Made by a program: the position numbers and the translations under genes. From NCBI GenBank assembly GCA_023101725.1, contig JALJCO010007894.1, forward strand, positions 62,001 to 126,000: a stretch of DNA of 64,000 bases, read 5' to 3'. Under the pieces are notes generated by a model. That model was given only the letters and a program-made list of their open reading frames with translations, ran no database searches and was not told the DNA's origin. This DNA comes from Atherinomorus stipes. Lineage: Eukaryota; Chordata; Actinopteri; Atheriniformes; Atherinidae. Shown here piece after piece: positions 47,091-57,127 of this stretch (the first letter of the stretch is position 1; the number at the start of each line of letters is the position of its first letter).

Positions 47091-47128
47091 ATCAAGTGGA
47101 GCCTTATGTTCATAAAGCTCCGCTTGAT
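47091..47128 (+). other. hairpin near the LINE 3' end
   Basis: ATCAAGTGGAGC and GCTCCGCTTGAT can pair over 12 positions (11 Watson-Crick plus one G-T), with CTTATG/CATAAAG pairing inside, giving a long stem ending about 80 bases before the poly-A. An AATAAA lies at 47061 and another at 47150. In some LINE groups a 3' hairpin is recognised by the reverse transcriptase; that role is an inference here. Confidence 0.6.
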
Positions 47129-47207
47129 AAAGCAAAACTGTTCAACAGAATAAAGCAATCAGATTTCCATTCTGCTTGCTTCAATGCTGGACAGGACAAG
47201 TAAAAAG

Positions 47208-47239
<32 letters not shown>

Positions 47240-47242
<3 letters not shown>

Positions 47243-47250
47243 AAACACTG
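47240..47250. repeat. target site duplication, right copy (LINE)
   Basis: AGAAAACACTG, identical to 38387-38397. Its first A is shared with the end of the poly-A run. Confidence 0.8.
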
Positions 47251-47474
47251 ATGTGCTCATATACCTGTAAACATACTGTCTGATCAGTGCAGTGATGTCG
47301 ATGAACTCAATGAGGTAACGGAAACGTAACTGCAGCAGTGAGAATGATCACTGCTGCATTTACGTATATACACACCACTCACAAAAAGTTAGGGATATTC
47401 AACTTCCAGTTATAATTTAAGGAAAATGTAAAATGTTCACACCTCATTGATGTTATATCATGTATGTTGGACAT
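47251..47474. other. unannotated spacer
   Basis: Short sequence between the LINE and the TTAA element. Contains 'caccactcacaaaaagttag', resembling a Tc1-type end. Nothing further supported. Confidence 0.3.
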
Positions 47475-47478
47475 TTAA

Positions 47479-47946
47479 AGACACACAACGTAACTTTAAG
47501 ACCTTAAAAATCTGTGTTTCTGACTCGTTTTGATGTCACACCAACATTCATTATGCGCATTTTCGAGCTGTCAGTGCCCAGAGGCGTCCCGGGGCTCAGA
47601 AACAGCACTATGTAAGATTCCCATCCGGGACGCGACCGAGACGTTGCAGCCAACTATTGGTTGCAGCACCGCGTCACTCACTAGCAACCGGATGTAAACC
47701 AAGTATCAACATCGCGGGTGTTTTGAACGCGCATCATGTCGAATTCGGTAAAGAAACGCAAGGAAACATCACCGGAGGAAGAGAGGAAAAGAAACAGAGG
47801 AAGAGACAGAACAAGAGTCAAGATAAGACTGTCTTTTACTGGCTGGAGTGAGCTTACAGTACAGGTACGAACAAGATGGATGCTAGTTTAGCCGCCGACA
47901 GGGGGCGTGTCACTGACAAAACTGCTGAAAGTTCCGTTGTGTGTCT
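47479..47946. mobile_element. TTAA element (AGACACACAACG ends), complete
   Basis: Ends AGACACACAACGTAACTTT and AAAGTTCCGTTGTGTGTCT are inverted. TTAA flanks both sides (47475-47478 and 47947-47950). It is 468 bases with no transposase. It is related to the fragment at 8700-9224 and to pieces near 35247 and 37665. The right-hand TTAA is shared with the next element. Confidence 0.88.
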
Positions 47947-47950
47947 TTAA

Positions 47951-48700
47951 AGGGGAACCTCAGTAACTTTTTTACCTCAATAAATGCTTTTTCGGAATCC
48001 CCGTGGGGCTAAACAAAGTGTTTACGGAGCGATTCAATGTTTCCCCCCCTCCCGCCGGGGCCTCTGGCCTGCGAGCAGCTAAATACAACTTTGCCTGCGC
48101 CGACCCGAGCAGAACTTGCGACAACAGAAACCGCTGTACGGTACTCAGGTCCCCTATCTACCGAGCTGCTTCCAGCGCTGATTTGAACCAGACTACCAGC
48201 GCTAATTCGAAGAAAACATTTCTTTAGCTTCCACCACCTAAACACGGCTCCTGGCTCTCATAACAAACTCTTTGCTGGACCAGAGTGATTCACGTAGCTG
48301 CGCTGCCTGGGCGCCGGGTGAAGCATCACTGCTTCAGGCTCAATAATCACTTGTCACGTCCGCAAAAAGTAAATAAAAGTTCATATTCTTTCCTGCTTCT
48401 CGCCAACACCAGTGAAAAATATAATCCACGGCATATTTACCCGCAAATCGCGGGTAAAACGTCCCGTTTCAGAAGAGACAGGTCTTTGCTTTGAGCAGAG
48501 GGAGACAAGATGCTGCTACCAACGCAGCAACGTAGCATCAACAAGCTAGTAAAAGCTTAGAAATATATCCAAGGATCAAAATAGAAGAAAGACAGGTAGA
48601 GAAGCCGTCTGTGTGCTGTGGGGGTGTAAGGGGGGGTTGAACACGACAGTAAAAGGACGCCACTAGGGGGAGCCCCGAGCTGAAGTTACTGAGTTCTGCT
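47951..48700. mobile_element. second TTAA element abutting the first
   Basis: Ends AGGGGAACCTCAGTAACTT and AAGTTACTGAGTTCTGCT are inverted with a few mismatches. TTAA flanks at 47947-47950 (shared) and 48701-48704. It is 750 bases with a GC-richer interior (48040-48180) and no recognised protein. TTAAAGG-type ends fit T2/Kolobok-like elements. Confidence 0.82.
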
Positions 48701-48806
48701 TTAACTGGAACTATGATGTGGTCATTCCTCCATCTCAAAGAATTTATTGTTAGGTTTATTCTGACATATACATACAAAAACCCAAATATAGCTAAATTTT
48801 TATGAG

Positions 48807-48813
<7 letters not shown>

Positions 48814-48838
<25 letters not shown>
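48814..48838. repeat. (TA)n microsatellite
   Basis: About 12 TA dinucleotides. Confidence 0.9.
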
Positions 48839-48839
<1 letters not shown>

Positions 48840-48841
48840 AT

Positions 48842-48899
48842 TAGGGATGCCACGAAAATTCGGCCACCAAAACTTTTCTATTTATATTGCAAAACTACA
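48842..48899 (+). repeat. hAT-like end interrupted by element E1
   Basis: TTAGGGATGCCACGAAAATT with CGGCCACCAAAAC looks like a hAT terminus. E1 copy 2 follows immediately. 'tgatgtatcggtctatcttt' at 50138-50157 may be the other part of the interrupted hAT. Confidence 0.4.
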
Positions 48900-50052
48900 C
48901 ACTCAAAAATAGAGGTACCAACTTGTACTTAAAAGGGTACAAAGCTTGTCGCCGGGGGGTTCCTTTTTGAAAGACATTTCTGTACCTTCGGTCCTGGTCC
49001 ATTTTTGTACCTTATCAAGCTGTATGAGTTAATAAAGTACAATTAAACCAATTAAAAATGATGAATAAAAGTCAAAATAGAGATTGTGATAACAATCAAA
49101 GATGCTAATAATAAATGATTATTATATAAATATTAGGCCAAACAAATATAAAATTATACATATAATTATTACTATGATAGCTATGAAAATCATAATATAA
49201 TAATTATATTAATGTTAAGAAGGACTGCTTTTTTTATTTTTTATTTTTTTTTGTCTTTTTATTATTTTTTCGGTCAAATTCATTCATTTGAAGATACACA
49301 ACACATTTTTCACTGGAGTTAACATGACCGAAAGGGTTTAGGCTGAAGTTATAATTGCCTAACCCTATTTACAATTACGACATTTTGTCAACTACGACGG
49401 AACCAAAGAAACATACTATATTATGCTAGCAAAAATTGGTACAGAGGATGAAACTTCCGATAACAAATACGAAACAAAAACGCAAAAAAAGAAACAAAAA
49501 AAAAATATTCCACCCAAGAGACAAATAACTTAACCATAATATTCCAAAAGTATTATTTCCATTATTATCATTATTATTATTAACATCACAAGCATCAGTA
49601 TCATTACCATCATTGTCAACATCATCACTATCACCATCAACATCCTCATTATCATCATTATGAATCCCCTGATTCAAGTGTTTTATAATTTTCTATGACT
49701 TTTAATTTATAGATTTTTTAAAATATATTTATTGTTCCGGAGGCCTTAAGTTGATTGTCTAAACTGTTCCATATATTAACTCCTCTAATTGATACACACC
49801 TACTTTTTAGTTATTGTACAAGTTATTTATAGTTATTGTACAAGCTACACACCTTTTTTTTTAATGCTGCAGGTACCCTTGGGGTTGAAATGGTACAAAT
49901 TTGTACTTTATATTACTTTGGACCCTTTTTCATAGTATATAGGTACACTTCTGGCCTCATAAAGACCAATATTGTACTTTTGAGAGAACATTTGTATAAA
50001 ATGTACCTACAGGTACAGAAATGTTCCTGTCTTGTACCTCTATTTTTGAGTG
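48900..50052. mobile_element. inverted-repeat element E1, copy 2 (long form)
   Basis: Ends CACTCAAAAATAGAGGTACC and GTACCTCTATTTTTGAGTG as in 30920-31469. Left 300 and right 230 bases match copy 1 closely. The extra length is an insertion at about 49225-49805. Confidence 0.85.
49225..49805. mobile_element. insertion inside E1 copy 2, possibly a reverse-oriented LINE 3' part
   Basis: Absent from E1 copy 1. It is flanked by duplicated 'ttatagttattgtaca'-like sequence at its right side (49815-49845). It starts T-rich, as a reverse poly-A tail would, and contains ATTATTATC and ATCATCA runs. Origin inferred. Confidence 0.45.
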
Positions 50053-50159
50053 TATACACTACACACAAAAAATAAATCAATAAAGTTAAAAAAAAAAAAG
50101 CAAAATATCCAAACACTGGCCTAAAATATTGTCCGGCTGATGTATCGGTCTATCTTTCA

Positions 50160-51267
50160 TCACAGCAAGTCTGCTGTTGGGCGTGCACACAACTAAAAAT
50201 GTTTGGTCCATTCAGTCCAAACTGACTTCAGCCTCCATTCTGTGTCTCTGTTCTGGGAAGCAGCAGTCTGTTTGTCTGTCTGTCTGTCGGCAGCACAGTG
50301 AGGCTGCAGGAGAAGCAGCCAGACAAGCTGTCCTCACCAGGCTTTCACAGCAGAAATGTACCAAACAAAAACAGGCTTCCTGTTGTTCTGGCAAGAAGGA
50401 AATCAGCATTGTTATCTCAGAACTGATTAGCTGGACTTATATAACAGGTGTGTGTGTGTGTGTGTCTGACGGCATTAACACCAGAAGTGTCAGCAGGAGG
50501 CTTCATCGTTTTATTGCAGATACAATTGAAATGTTTCAGTCGTATAAAGCGTCTACAGGACAGATGAGTCCCACTTCAAAGTGGTTCTACCCGATGCAAT
50601 TTTCAGTTCTTTTTCTATCGTACACAACTAGTGTGAAAAAAAATTGGAACAATTTTGTGCATCAAATCTTCTTCATCTGAACCGTAGAGCTCCATTGTTG
50701 TGCAAAAAAGGGAAAAAAAACATCAATGAAGTGCATGAAGATGAGGTAGACAGCGTTTTTTTAAGTTGCATGCACTATGCAGAGATCATAGAAGGTGCCA
50801 TGACAACAACTTTCACTTTTCTGTGGTTTTGGGGGTTTAATATGATCTGTTGTGCACTGATGAGGTTGTGTGAATGTCAAGAGTGAGTATCAGCTGTTCA
50901 TGGGCTGTCAGGTTTGTGTTTTTGTTCAGAAACAGTTGAATCAGACAGCAGCTAATTCTACAATTAAAGCACACCATCAAGCTAACAGCCTCCACTCCTC
51001 TTCCACCCCCGCTCTCGTTCCCCCTCCCCCAAGGTGATACACCTGTGAGTCGAGCTAGTCTGACTGTAGAACATGGGTGAATTTGGTTTCAAACAACTAG
51101 ATTGAAAGGAATTTCTGCAGCAACACTGAAGGAGGCAGCCACAATGTTGTCATTCCCAAAAGTTTATTTATTTTCTAAATACTGTCATGTCTGATAATCA
51201 CAGTTCGCTGTCTGAAGTGCCCATGATGCTAACAGATTGTCGTTAGCATCTCCGACCACTAGCCAAC
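50160..51267. other. unannotated sequence
   Basis: A 167-codon plus-strand frame (50177-50680) has no recognised domain and spans a TG microsatellite (50448-50463), so it is not called. Confidence 0.35.
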
Positions 51268-51752
51268 GGCTGTGTCTGAATCTTCACCCTATTCCCTACA
51301 TCGGGCCCTATATAGGGATCACGCCATTTTGTCGTGGCGTCCGAATGTCTACAAAGAAAAAAGTAGCACTCAAAATGACCCACAATGCATCTTGAAAACT
51401 AGTGACCGTCGATGGTCCAGAGACAGGTTAATATAGACCACAATGCATTGCTGTAAGGTGCGCTGAATGGCGCGAGAATAAAACAACAGAAAAGAGATTA
51501 AACACAATATTAGTAAATAAAATATATTCACCTAAAATTATGGATTTGATTTGGAATGACATCTTTTCGTGCCTCAAGGGTGCAGCCATGGTTGCCACGG
51601 TGACAGCTAGTAATCATGTTTGTTGCGGACACAAAAGTAAGCTTTGTGTCCGAATCGCAGGCAGAATGAGGGCACTAGACAGTGCCGTATGTAGTGCAGC
51701 CCTATGTAGTGAATAAGGGGTTAGGGAGTGGAGAGGACATTCAGACACAGCC
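51268..51752. mobile_element. MITE with GGCTGTGTCTGAAT ends
   Basis: GGCTGTGTCTGAAT and ATTCAGACACAGCC are exact inverted 14-mers. Weaker inversion continues inward (CACCCTATTCCCTACAT versus ATGTAGTGAATAAGGGG). It is 485 bases and non-coding. Superfamily not determined. Confidence 0.8.
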
Positions 51753-51770
51753 AAGGGGCAAACCTGCTGG

Positions 51771-52500
51771 AAGAATGTGAAACCAGGAAGTGAAGTTATG
51801 AATTGTAACTTTTCTCCATCTGCTAGGGGCTCCAAAACAGAGTAAATCACCATAGACCCCCATGTTAAAAAGGCCAACTTCACAGCAGAAATAAACATGT
51901 TTACAGCCTGGTTCAAAAATCATTTTAGGTTTAGTAGGTCAAGTTTACCTTCCTGTCAACTGTGAGGGGGTGAATTTTTTTGGAACTCATCCGTTTAGAT
52001 GTTTAATCTTGAAATTACACATAATCAGGGGTGTGTCCTTTTGTTTGACATACGGCACACCTCCTCACCGGTGGCTAACAATTAGCTCCTTGTTTGCTCT
52101 CGGTAAGGTCTCAGTCTGCAGCAGAGTAGCACAATGGTGGTTTTTAGCAGCTAATAGCAAGTCCAAACGTGCCTTACTTTTATCCTTCCGCTTGGGAGGC
52201 TAGTCTTCCTTAGCTCCTGTTAGTATTGAGTTAGCTCAGTTAGCATTTAGCCCAGAGTATGTTGACCGTCAATCATTTGCCCCGAGGCCGTGCTGTGCCC
52301 ATTTTAGTATTTTCCAGGAGTGACGACACACGAGACATGGCAAGATGGCGACGGTATGACACGCCCAACTGGCTTCACTTTTCTCTATTCAGACCAAAGT
52401 GGATACACCGTCCATCGTTAATGGTCTATGGACGCAGCCCTAGTTTCTCTAAATAAGGTTGTAGCCAATCAGAAATGAAGTCAACTTGGTCTCAGATCAT
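51771..52500 (+). mobile_element. dispersed repeat R1, copy 3
   Basis: Matches copy 1 through the CTAGGGGCTCCAAAACAGAG block, one 21-base unit at 51882, 'acagcctggttcaaaa', 'aggtcaagtttacctt' and 'gtgtccttttg'. It extends beyond the other copies to the right. Confidence 0.7.
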
Positions 52501-52841
52501 ATCATGACTGTACCCAACCCTTACTGAGGAGGGAAAACTGGTGTGCTAAAATAATTCCTTGCTGAAAAAAGGTGACACTCTTTTTCTTTGTAAATTGACA
52601 TATGCAGCGATACCAACTACATTATATACAGTAGCTTATACTGCTATGGCATCACTCGTTTAAGACTGATGAACAAATGAGCACTGATGGTTTATTTCAC
52701 AACCTTCCAGCTTGTCTTTAAAGTTTCATTACATGAATGTTAAATTTCTAGTAAATGTGGATTAAATGTATAATTGCAGTTAGCTGCTAATCTTGTTGAA
52801 CCTTGAAAGAACATTTTTTCATCACATTTAGTACATTTCAC

Positions 52842-52843
<2 letters not shown>

Positions 52844-52880
<37 letters not shown>
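52844..52880. repeat. (CA)n microsatellite
   Basis: About 18 CA dinucleotides. Confidence 0.95.
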
Positions 52881-52882
<2 letters not shown>

Positions 52883-53199
52883 GCTGTGCAGATCAGCTGC
52901 AGTATTTAGCTCACTACTTTGTTCAAGGACACTTTCACATGTGGACTGGAAAAGAACTACAAATTATACCACCACAGCATCTGAGCGACACAAAAAATAG
53001 GTTGGATTTTGACATAGGTGGGGACATAAAAGCGGTCCACGGAGGTCCCTGAAAGGGGGGCAATGCTTCAGGAAAGACATTTATTAGCAGTATCATGTAA
53101 TTGAGTGGATCGGACGTCTGAACAAGTAGAAGTTTATAATGTAATAGCTTCTATTCAGGGATTCTATTTTCTTTACTCGTGGAATGACATGAGGATTAT
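52881..53199. other. unannotated sequence
   Basis: Nothing recognised. Confidence 0.4.
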
Positions 53200-53381
53200 T
53201 TTACTCAATGATTCCTCAGTGATACTCAATGATTCGGGAGAGTTTGTAACAGAACGATGAAATCTCACAAGATTTTTTAAGTAAAATAGATCGATACCAC
53301 ATTTTTAAATACCGATTTGATATCGGCATATGAAAATATCACGATATTTCAGTGTATCAATAGTTTTTCCCACCCCCATTT
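53200..53381 (-). mobile_element. hAT fragment, same family as 6645-7248
   Basis: On the minus strand the end reads ATGGGGGTGGGAAAAACTAT then TGATACACTGAAATATCG, resembling the start of 6645-7248. 'gaaatctcacaagatttt' matches the internal GAGATCTCACGAGATTT block. Confidence 0.6.
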
Positions 53382-53448
53382 TTCAAAGTGTCGGAAGCGG
53401 ATAACAAAACTGCTATTTGCAATGACTGCTTATTTTTTTCAGCTTTAA

Positions 53449-54305
53449 AGGAATAGTACACCCACAGAATGATGTAACTTTATTTTCCACTTACCCTCAT
53501 GGTGAGCAAGACTCTGGAGCACCCCCCAACTTTCATATAATGGAGTTTGCCGGGGTCCAAGCCAAAACGATCCATAAAAGTCCACAAAAACTTGTCAATA
53601 TTCCTCCATACTGCTCGTCCAATGTAATCCAAGTGTCCTGAGTGGGTAGTGTCTAGAATTTGCTGGAAACCACATCATTTAGTAGATTTTTAGAGCCTAA
53701 ACAGTAGAACATCTTACTTTCGCGAAGCACGCATAAGAGCGTTCACGAAACCACGGAAGCCTCGGCGTTCAGAGCCTACTTTGCCGATAATGCAAGCATA
53801 GAAGAAGAAATTTGCTGTTTACATTGTGCTAAGAGCGACAGAGCTGCAGACAAACCGGGACAAACAAGAGGGTCCAAGAGGGGTTGGATATTGATTTAAA
53901 ACAGAAAGAAAGAAAAAGAGAACTCGCGATCTCGTCTGCCGCGGCTTCCGTACTTTCGTGAATGCGCATCGGCGTGCTTGCAGGAGATGGGATGTAGAAC
54001 TGTTTAGGCTCTAAAAATATACTAAATGATGTAGTTTCGAGTAAATTCTGGATGCTACCCACTCAGGACACTTGGATTACATTGGACGAGCAGTATGGAG
54101 GAATATTGACAAGTTTTTGTGGACTTTTATGGACCTTTTTGGCTCGGGCACAATCGAACTCCATTATATGAAAGTCGGGGGGAAACGAGAAGCCTTCCTG
54201 ATCGCCGGCTGCATTTGAGACATTAAAAAAGAGCTCCAGTCTTGCTCACCATGAAAGTAAGTGGAAAAAAAGTTACATCATTCTGTGGGTGGGTGTACTA
54301 TTCCT
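53449..54305. mobile_element. 857-base fold-back element flanked by TTAA
   Basis: Ends AGGAATAGTACACCCACAGA and TGTGGGTGGGTGTACTATTCCT are inverses, and TTAA flanks both sides (53445-53448 and 54306-54309). Long arms of about 255 to 300 bases run inward to GAGCCTAAACAG (53692-53703) and CTGTTTAGGCTC (54001-54012). The 300-base centre holds a second inverted pair (ACTTTCGCGAAGCACGCAT against ATGCGCATCGGCGTGC). The left arm lacks a 40-base stretch present in the right arm. TTAAAGGAA ends fit T2/Kolobok-like elements. A single arm exists at 14068-14360. Confidence 0.9.
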
Positions 54306-54716
54306 TTAATATTGGTATCGATACCGGTTATCGGCCACGAGTTTTAAAACATGGGCCAAAATTCCAGTATCGTGCATCCTTTCTTATTTCCCTCATTTTT
54401 ATGCTGATATTTGACCACTTCTTGTCCGACCCTTCTCCCCTTCTTTTTTCCCCCACTTGACATGATGAGTCTTTAGAAATCATTATCCGTTGAGTCAATA
54501 TTATATTTTCTTAAAAGAGAAAATAAAAAAAATAAAACGTTAATATAATATTGTCTCACAATCAAAGTTGTGATTTACCCTCTACAAGCTGGGCTTAATT
54601 AACTTCCAACATCTTTAACTGGCTGGCAGTGCTGGAGGACGCCGGAAAGGAAGTCCTCACCCGACAGCATCTTATTTATTTCTGGTGCTATAAAGAGATA
54701 AATCCCTGATACTTAC
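54306..54716. other. hAT-like ATCG-rich remnant, then unannotated
   Basis: 'tattggtatcgataccggtt' with 'ccagtatcgtgcatcc' is typical of hAT-type interior or end sequence and may continue the fragment at 53200-53381. The rest is unrecognised. Confidence 0.35.
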
Positions 54717-54800
54717 TCAGCTTCAGCAATAGTTTTCATTTCAGAAACTATAGTTTCCAGCTCTGTCTCGCTGCTCCAAACTGACCAAAAACTGATTCTT
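54717..54800 (-). CDS. candidate host exon (84 bases), unidentified gene
   Basis: Read on the minus strand, the acceptor ATCTTTTGTTTGACAG precedes the segment and a near-ideal donor, GTAAGTATC, follows it. One frame of the three is open across all 84 bases. It starts with one base completing a codon and ends with two bases opening the next, so the exon is symmetric (28 codons). The residues run through FWSVWSSETELE and TIVSEMKTIAEAE, which looks helical or coiled coil. An alternative acceptor (TTTTTGGTCAG) would give a 64-base exon. I do not recognise the protein. It sits in a stretch without visible repeats. Splice-like signals can arise by chance, so this is a candidate only. Confidence 0.35.
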
Positions 54801-55548
54801 CTGTCAAACAAAAGATGCCTGAAATCACACCTGAAGTTCCTGAGAAACAGACACACTCCTGTATGACATAGAGGTATTACACACACTTACACACACGTCT
54901 TCAGTCTAGACATGTGGGCAGAATAATGACAGAAGAAAGCAGAATGTAGGTGACAGAGTGGGAAATGGAGGGACAGGGACAGAAGCAGAGGTAATGAGTA
55001 TAAAAAAAACAAAGGAGGAGAAACGCTGAAACATCAAAGGCGGATGCTTTAATTCTTTCTTCTGATCTCTCAAATTATTCAATTTCATGCTTCTTGGTTT
55101 TCTTAAGAGACAACAAAGTTACAGGTTTGAGAGGACTGCTTGTATGTATGTGTTTTTTTAATCTAAGGTGGTAACATGCTGTAACTAGCTCCGGTTCAGT
55201 CCACAGTGTGGATAATTTACCATGCACAGACTTTGTAATGCAGGAAAATCATGCACACATTTACAGCAATATCATTTTATAAAGTTGATTGTATCTTGGT
55301 CGACTCGGGTGGCAGCGTGAAACGAGGTGAAGGACACAGAGAAACAACAAAGGAAGCGACTGTGGTCCTGCAGAGTACACTGTCCTTCTGTATGTCAACT
55401 ATAACTAATTGAAGACCACCATACACTGATCACATGGAAAACACTGGGGGTTTTATAACGTCTTGCTAGAAATCATATCAATGTGGGGAGATGTGCGGAT
55501 GCCGTCTACTTCATGCTGCATTTTAACCTCCAACCTGCCAGATCCTGA
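54801..55548. other. unannotated, single-copy-looking sequence
   Basis: No repeats or coding signals recognised. Confidence 0.4.
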
Positions 55549-55690
55549 CCAGAGGTCCGTTTCACAAAGCAGGTTCAACAAACTCCGAGTCTAAACCCGA
55601 ACTCAGAGTTGATCTACTCCAAGTTAGGAAACACAGAGTTTTTCATTTTCAGAACAGCTGATTTGAATTGCTTTAATCAACTCAGGGTAG
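55549..55690 (+). repeat. dispersed repeat fragment (GGTCCGTTTCACAAAGCAGG end)
   Basis: GAGGTCCGTTTCACAAAGCA, 'caacaaactccgagtctaaa' and 'aactcagagttgatctact' match a common fish non-autonomous element from memory. Only one end is visible. Confidence 0.5.
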
Positions 55691-55922
55691 TTCAACCCAC
55701 CCAGCAAAATTTGGTTGAAAAGACGCTGAAAAGACATCATGTCCATCCGTTGAAAATGTTGAAACGTGTTGATTTGATTGAAAAGGAAAGGGGAAAAGCC
55801 GTCTTTTAGTTAGACGTTGAAAAGATGCTGAAAAGACGTTTTTCGACGACTTTTCAACGTCTAATTTTGGGCTACATTTGGACCAAACTCAGCCCCATTT
55901 TCAACGTCTATTTTTAGGCTTA
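55691..55922. repeat. GTTGAAAAGACG-rich repeat
   Basis: Several copies of (A/G)CGTTGAAAAGA and its inverse TTTTCAACGTCT occur in both orientations (55715, 55825, 55853, 55896), giving a hairpin-like structure. It resembles a common fish repeat. Boundaries unclear. Confidence 0.5.
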
Positions 55923-55929
55923 AATATGA

Positions 55930-56362
55930 CGAATGATGATGATGAATTGTTGTCTTTCAGTGGTTTAATGCAGGTTATTATACATTATACTTAGGTAAAT
56001 TTGTAATATTACTATTACATTCTCTATTTTAGTATTTCCACTTAATAAATTTGATTATTTTATTAGTACATATTATGTTATTTGATAACTGAAGGACATT
56101 TTTAATCTGTTTTTGTTTAATTTTATCATCACTATAATTCATTATTGTTTTAAAAGCGTTTCTTTCCAGTACTTGTGTTCTCCGGTTTTACTTATATCTA
56201 ATATTGCCTTTGCATTTAAGATATTGATGCAAAATGTACAATCATGTGATTTTCTTTTAAAGGACAAAAAGTATCGGTATCGATATCAGTATCGCTGAAA
56301 AAGTGCCATAAACTGCTGGTATCGTATCGACATGAAAAATTTCGTTATTGCCCATCCCAAAT
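55930..56362 (-). mobile_element. hAT fragment, same family as 9788-10409
   Basis: On the minus strand the end reads TTGGGATGGGCAATAACGAA then ATTTTTCATGTCGATACG, closely matching the start of 9788-10409 (GAGATGGGTGATACAGAAAT, TTTTTCATGCCGATACG). Confidence 0.65.
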
Positions 56363-57127
56363 TTGGTGGGGCATGGTTTAACGTGCACCACCAGGTTAAA
56401 AAGCCAGCATCGATGGAGCCCTGATTTGATGAGTCACCATGGCAACGGGGATGCAGGGGTGGGGATGCGTTTGTCATTGAATCGAACTAGTAAAGCCTCA
56501 TACATAGAGTTTAAACTGCTGCTGCAGCAGAAAGAGAGACGCGTGGAGAAGATTCAAAGGTTGAATATGGAACATTTTTATTAAATGCTAAATTTCTTAA
56601 AAAATAATACCTCCTCGAGTCGTTTGAAGGGGTGCAGAATGAAAGTATTACATTTCCTAAAAATATATATATTTAGCCTGGAAATGAATATAAAGCAATT
56701 TTAACGGGTTTGACAATGGCATTATGTTTAGAGGTATGAATTATCGAGGCAAGTCGCCATGACATCTGACTTATTGGAATGGCGTAATAATTTCCTGTTA
56801 TCGGCCCGATAATTATTGTGCATCCATAATATGTTTGACGGGAGAGCAAAACTACGTGTGGCGATCTAAAGAAAGGTTCCACCTTGAGTTGAACCCCAGT
56901 GGATGCTTTGTTCTTTTGTTCTTAAACGCATAGTCATGGTAAACTTATGAAATTCTAGTTTTTCCAACCAGAGGTTGGACTGGAGCATCATGAAGAGGTC
57001 CTGCATAGAAATTTTTGTTTAATTTTGTCTTTTGTTCTGCATGTTTCTCATATTCGTTGTCTCTTACTATTGAATCTCAGTTACTTTGTAGTAGTAACTA
57101 GCAAAAGTGAAGCATTTTTTCTATTTT
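56363..57127. other. unannotated sequence
   Basis: Nothing recognised. Confidence 0.4.

Larger units (their letters stand above)
38398..47239 (+). mobile_element. L1/Tx1-type LINE, 5' truncated, 8.8 kb insertion
   Basis: A single insertion is delimited by the 11-base duplication and a terminal run of A at 47208-47240. It contains the C-terminal part of ORF1 (38398-38874), an inter-ORF region with a 36-base minisatellite, ORF2 with endonuclease and reverse transcriptase (39547-43294), and about 3.9 kb of 3' sequence that is extremely G-rich on the plus strand until about 46620. The 5' end begins inside ORF1, as usual for truncated copies. The endonuclease and reverse transcriptase together with the C-terminal Cys-His motif fit the L1/Tx1 group. 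Confidence 0.85.

Noticed and set aside
50177..50680. 167-codon plus-strand frame
   Set aside because: Runs through a TG microsatellite and lacks any known domain or splice support.
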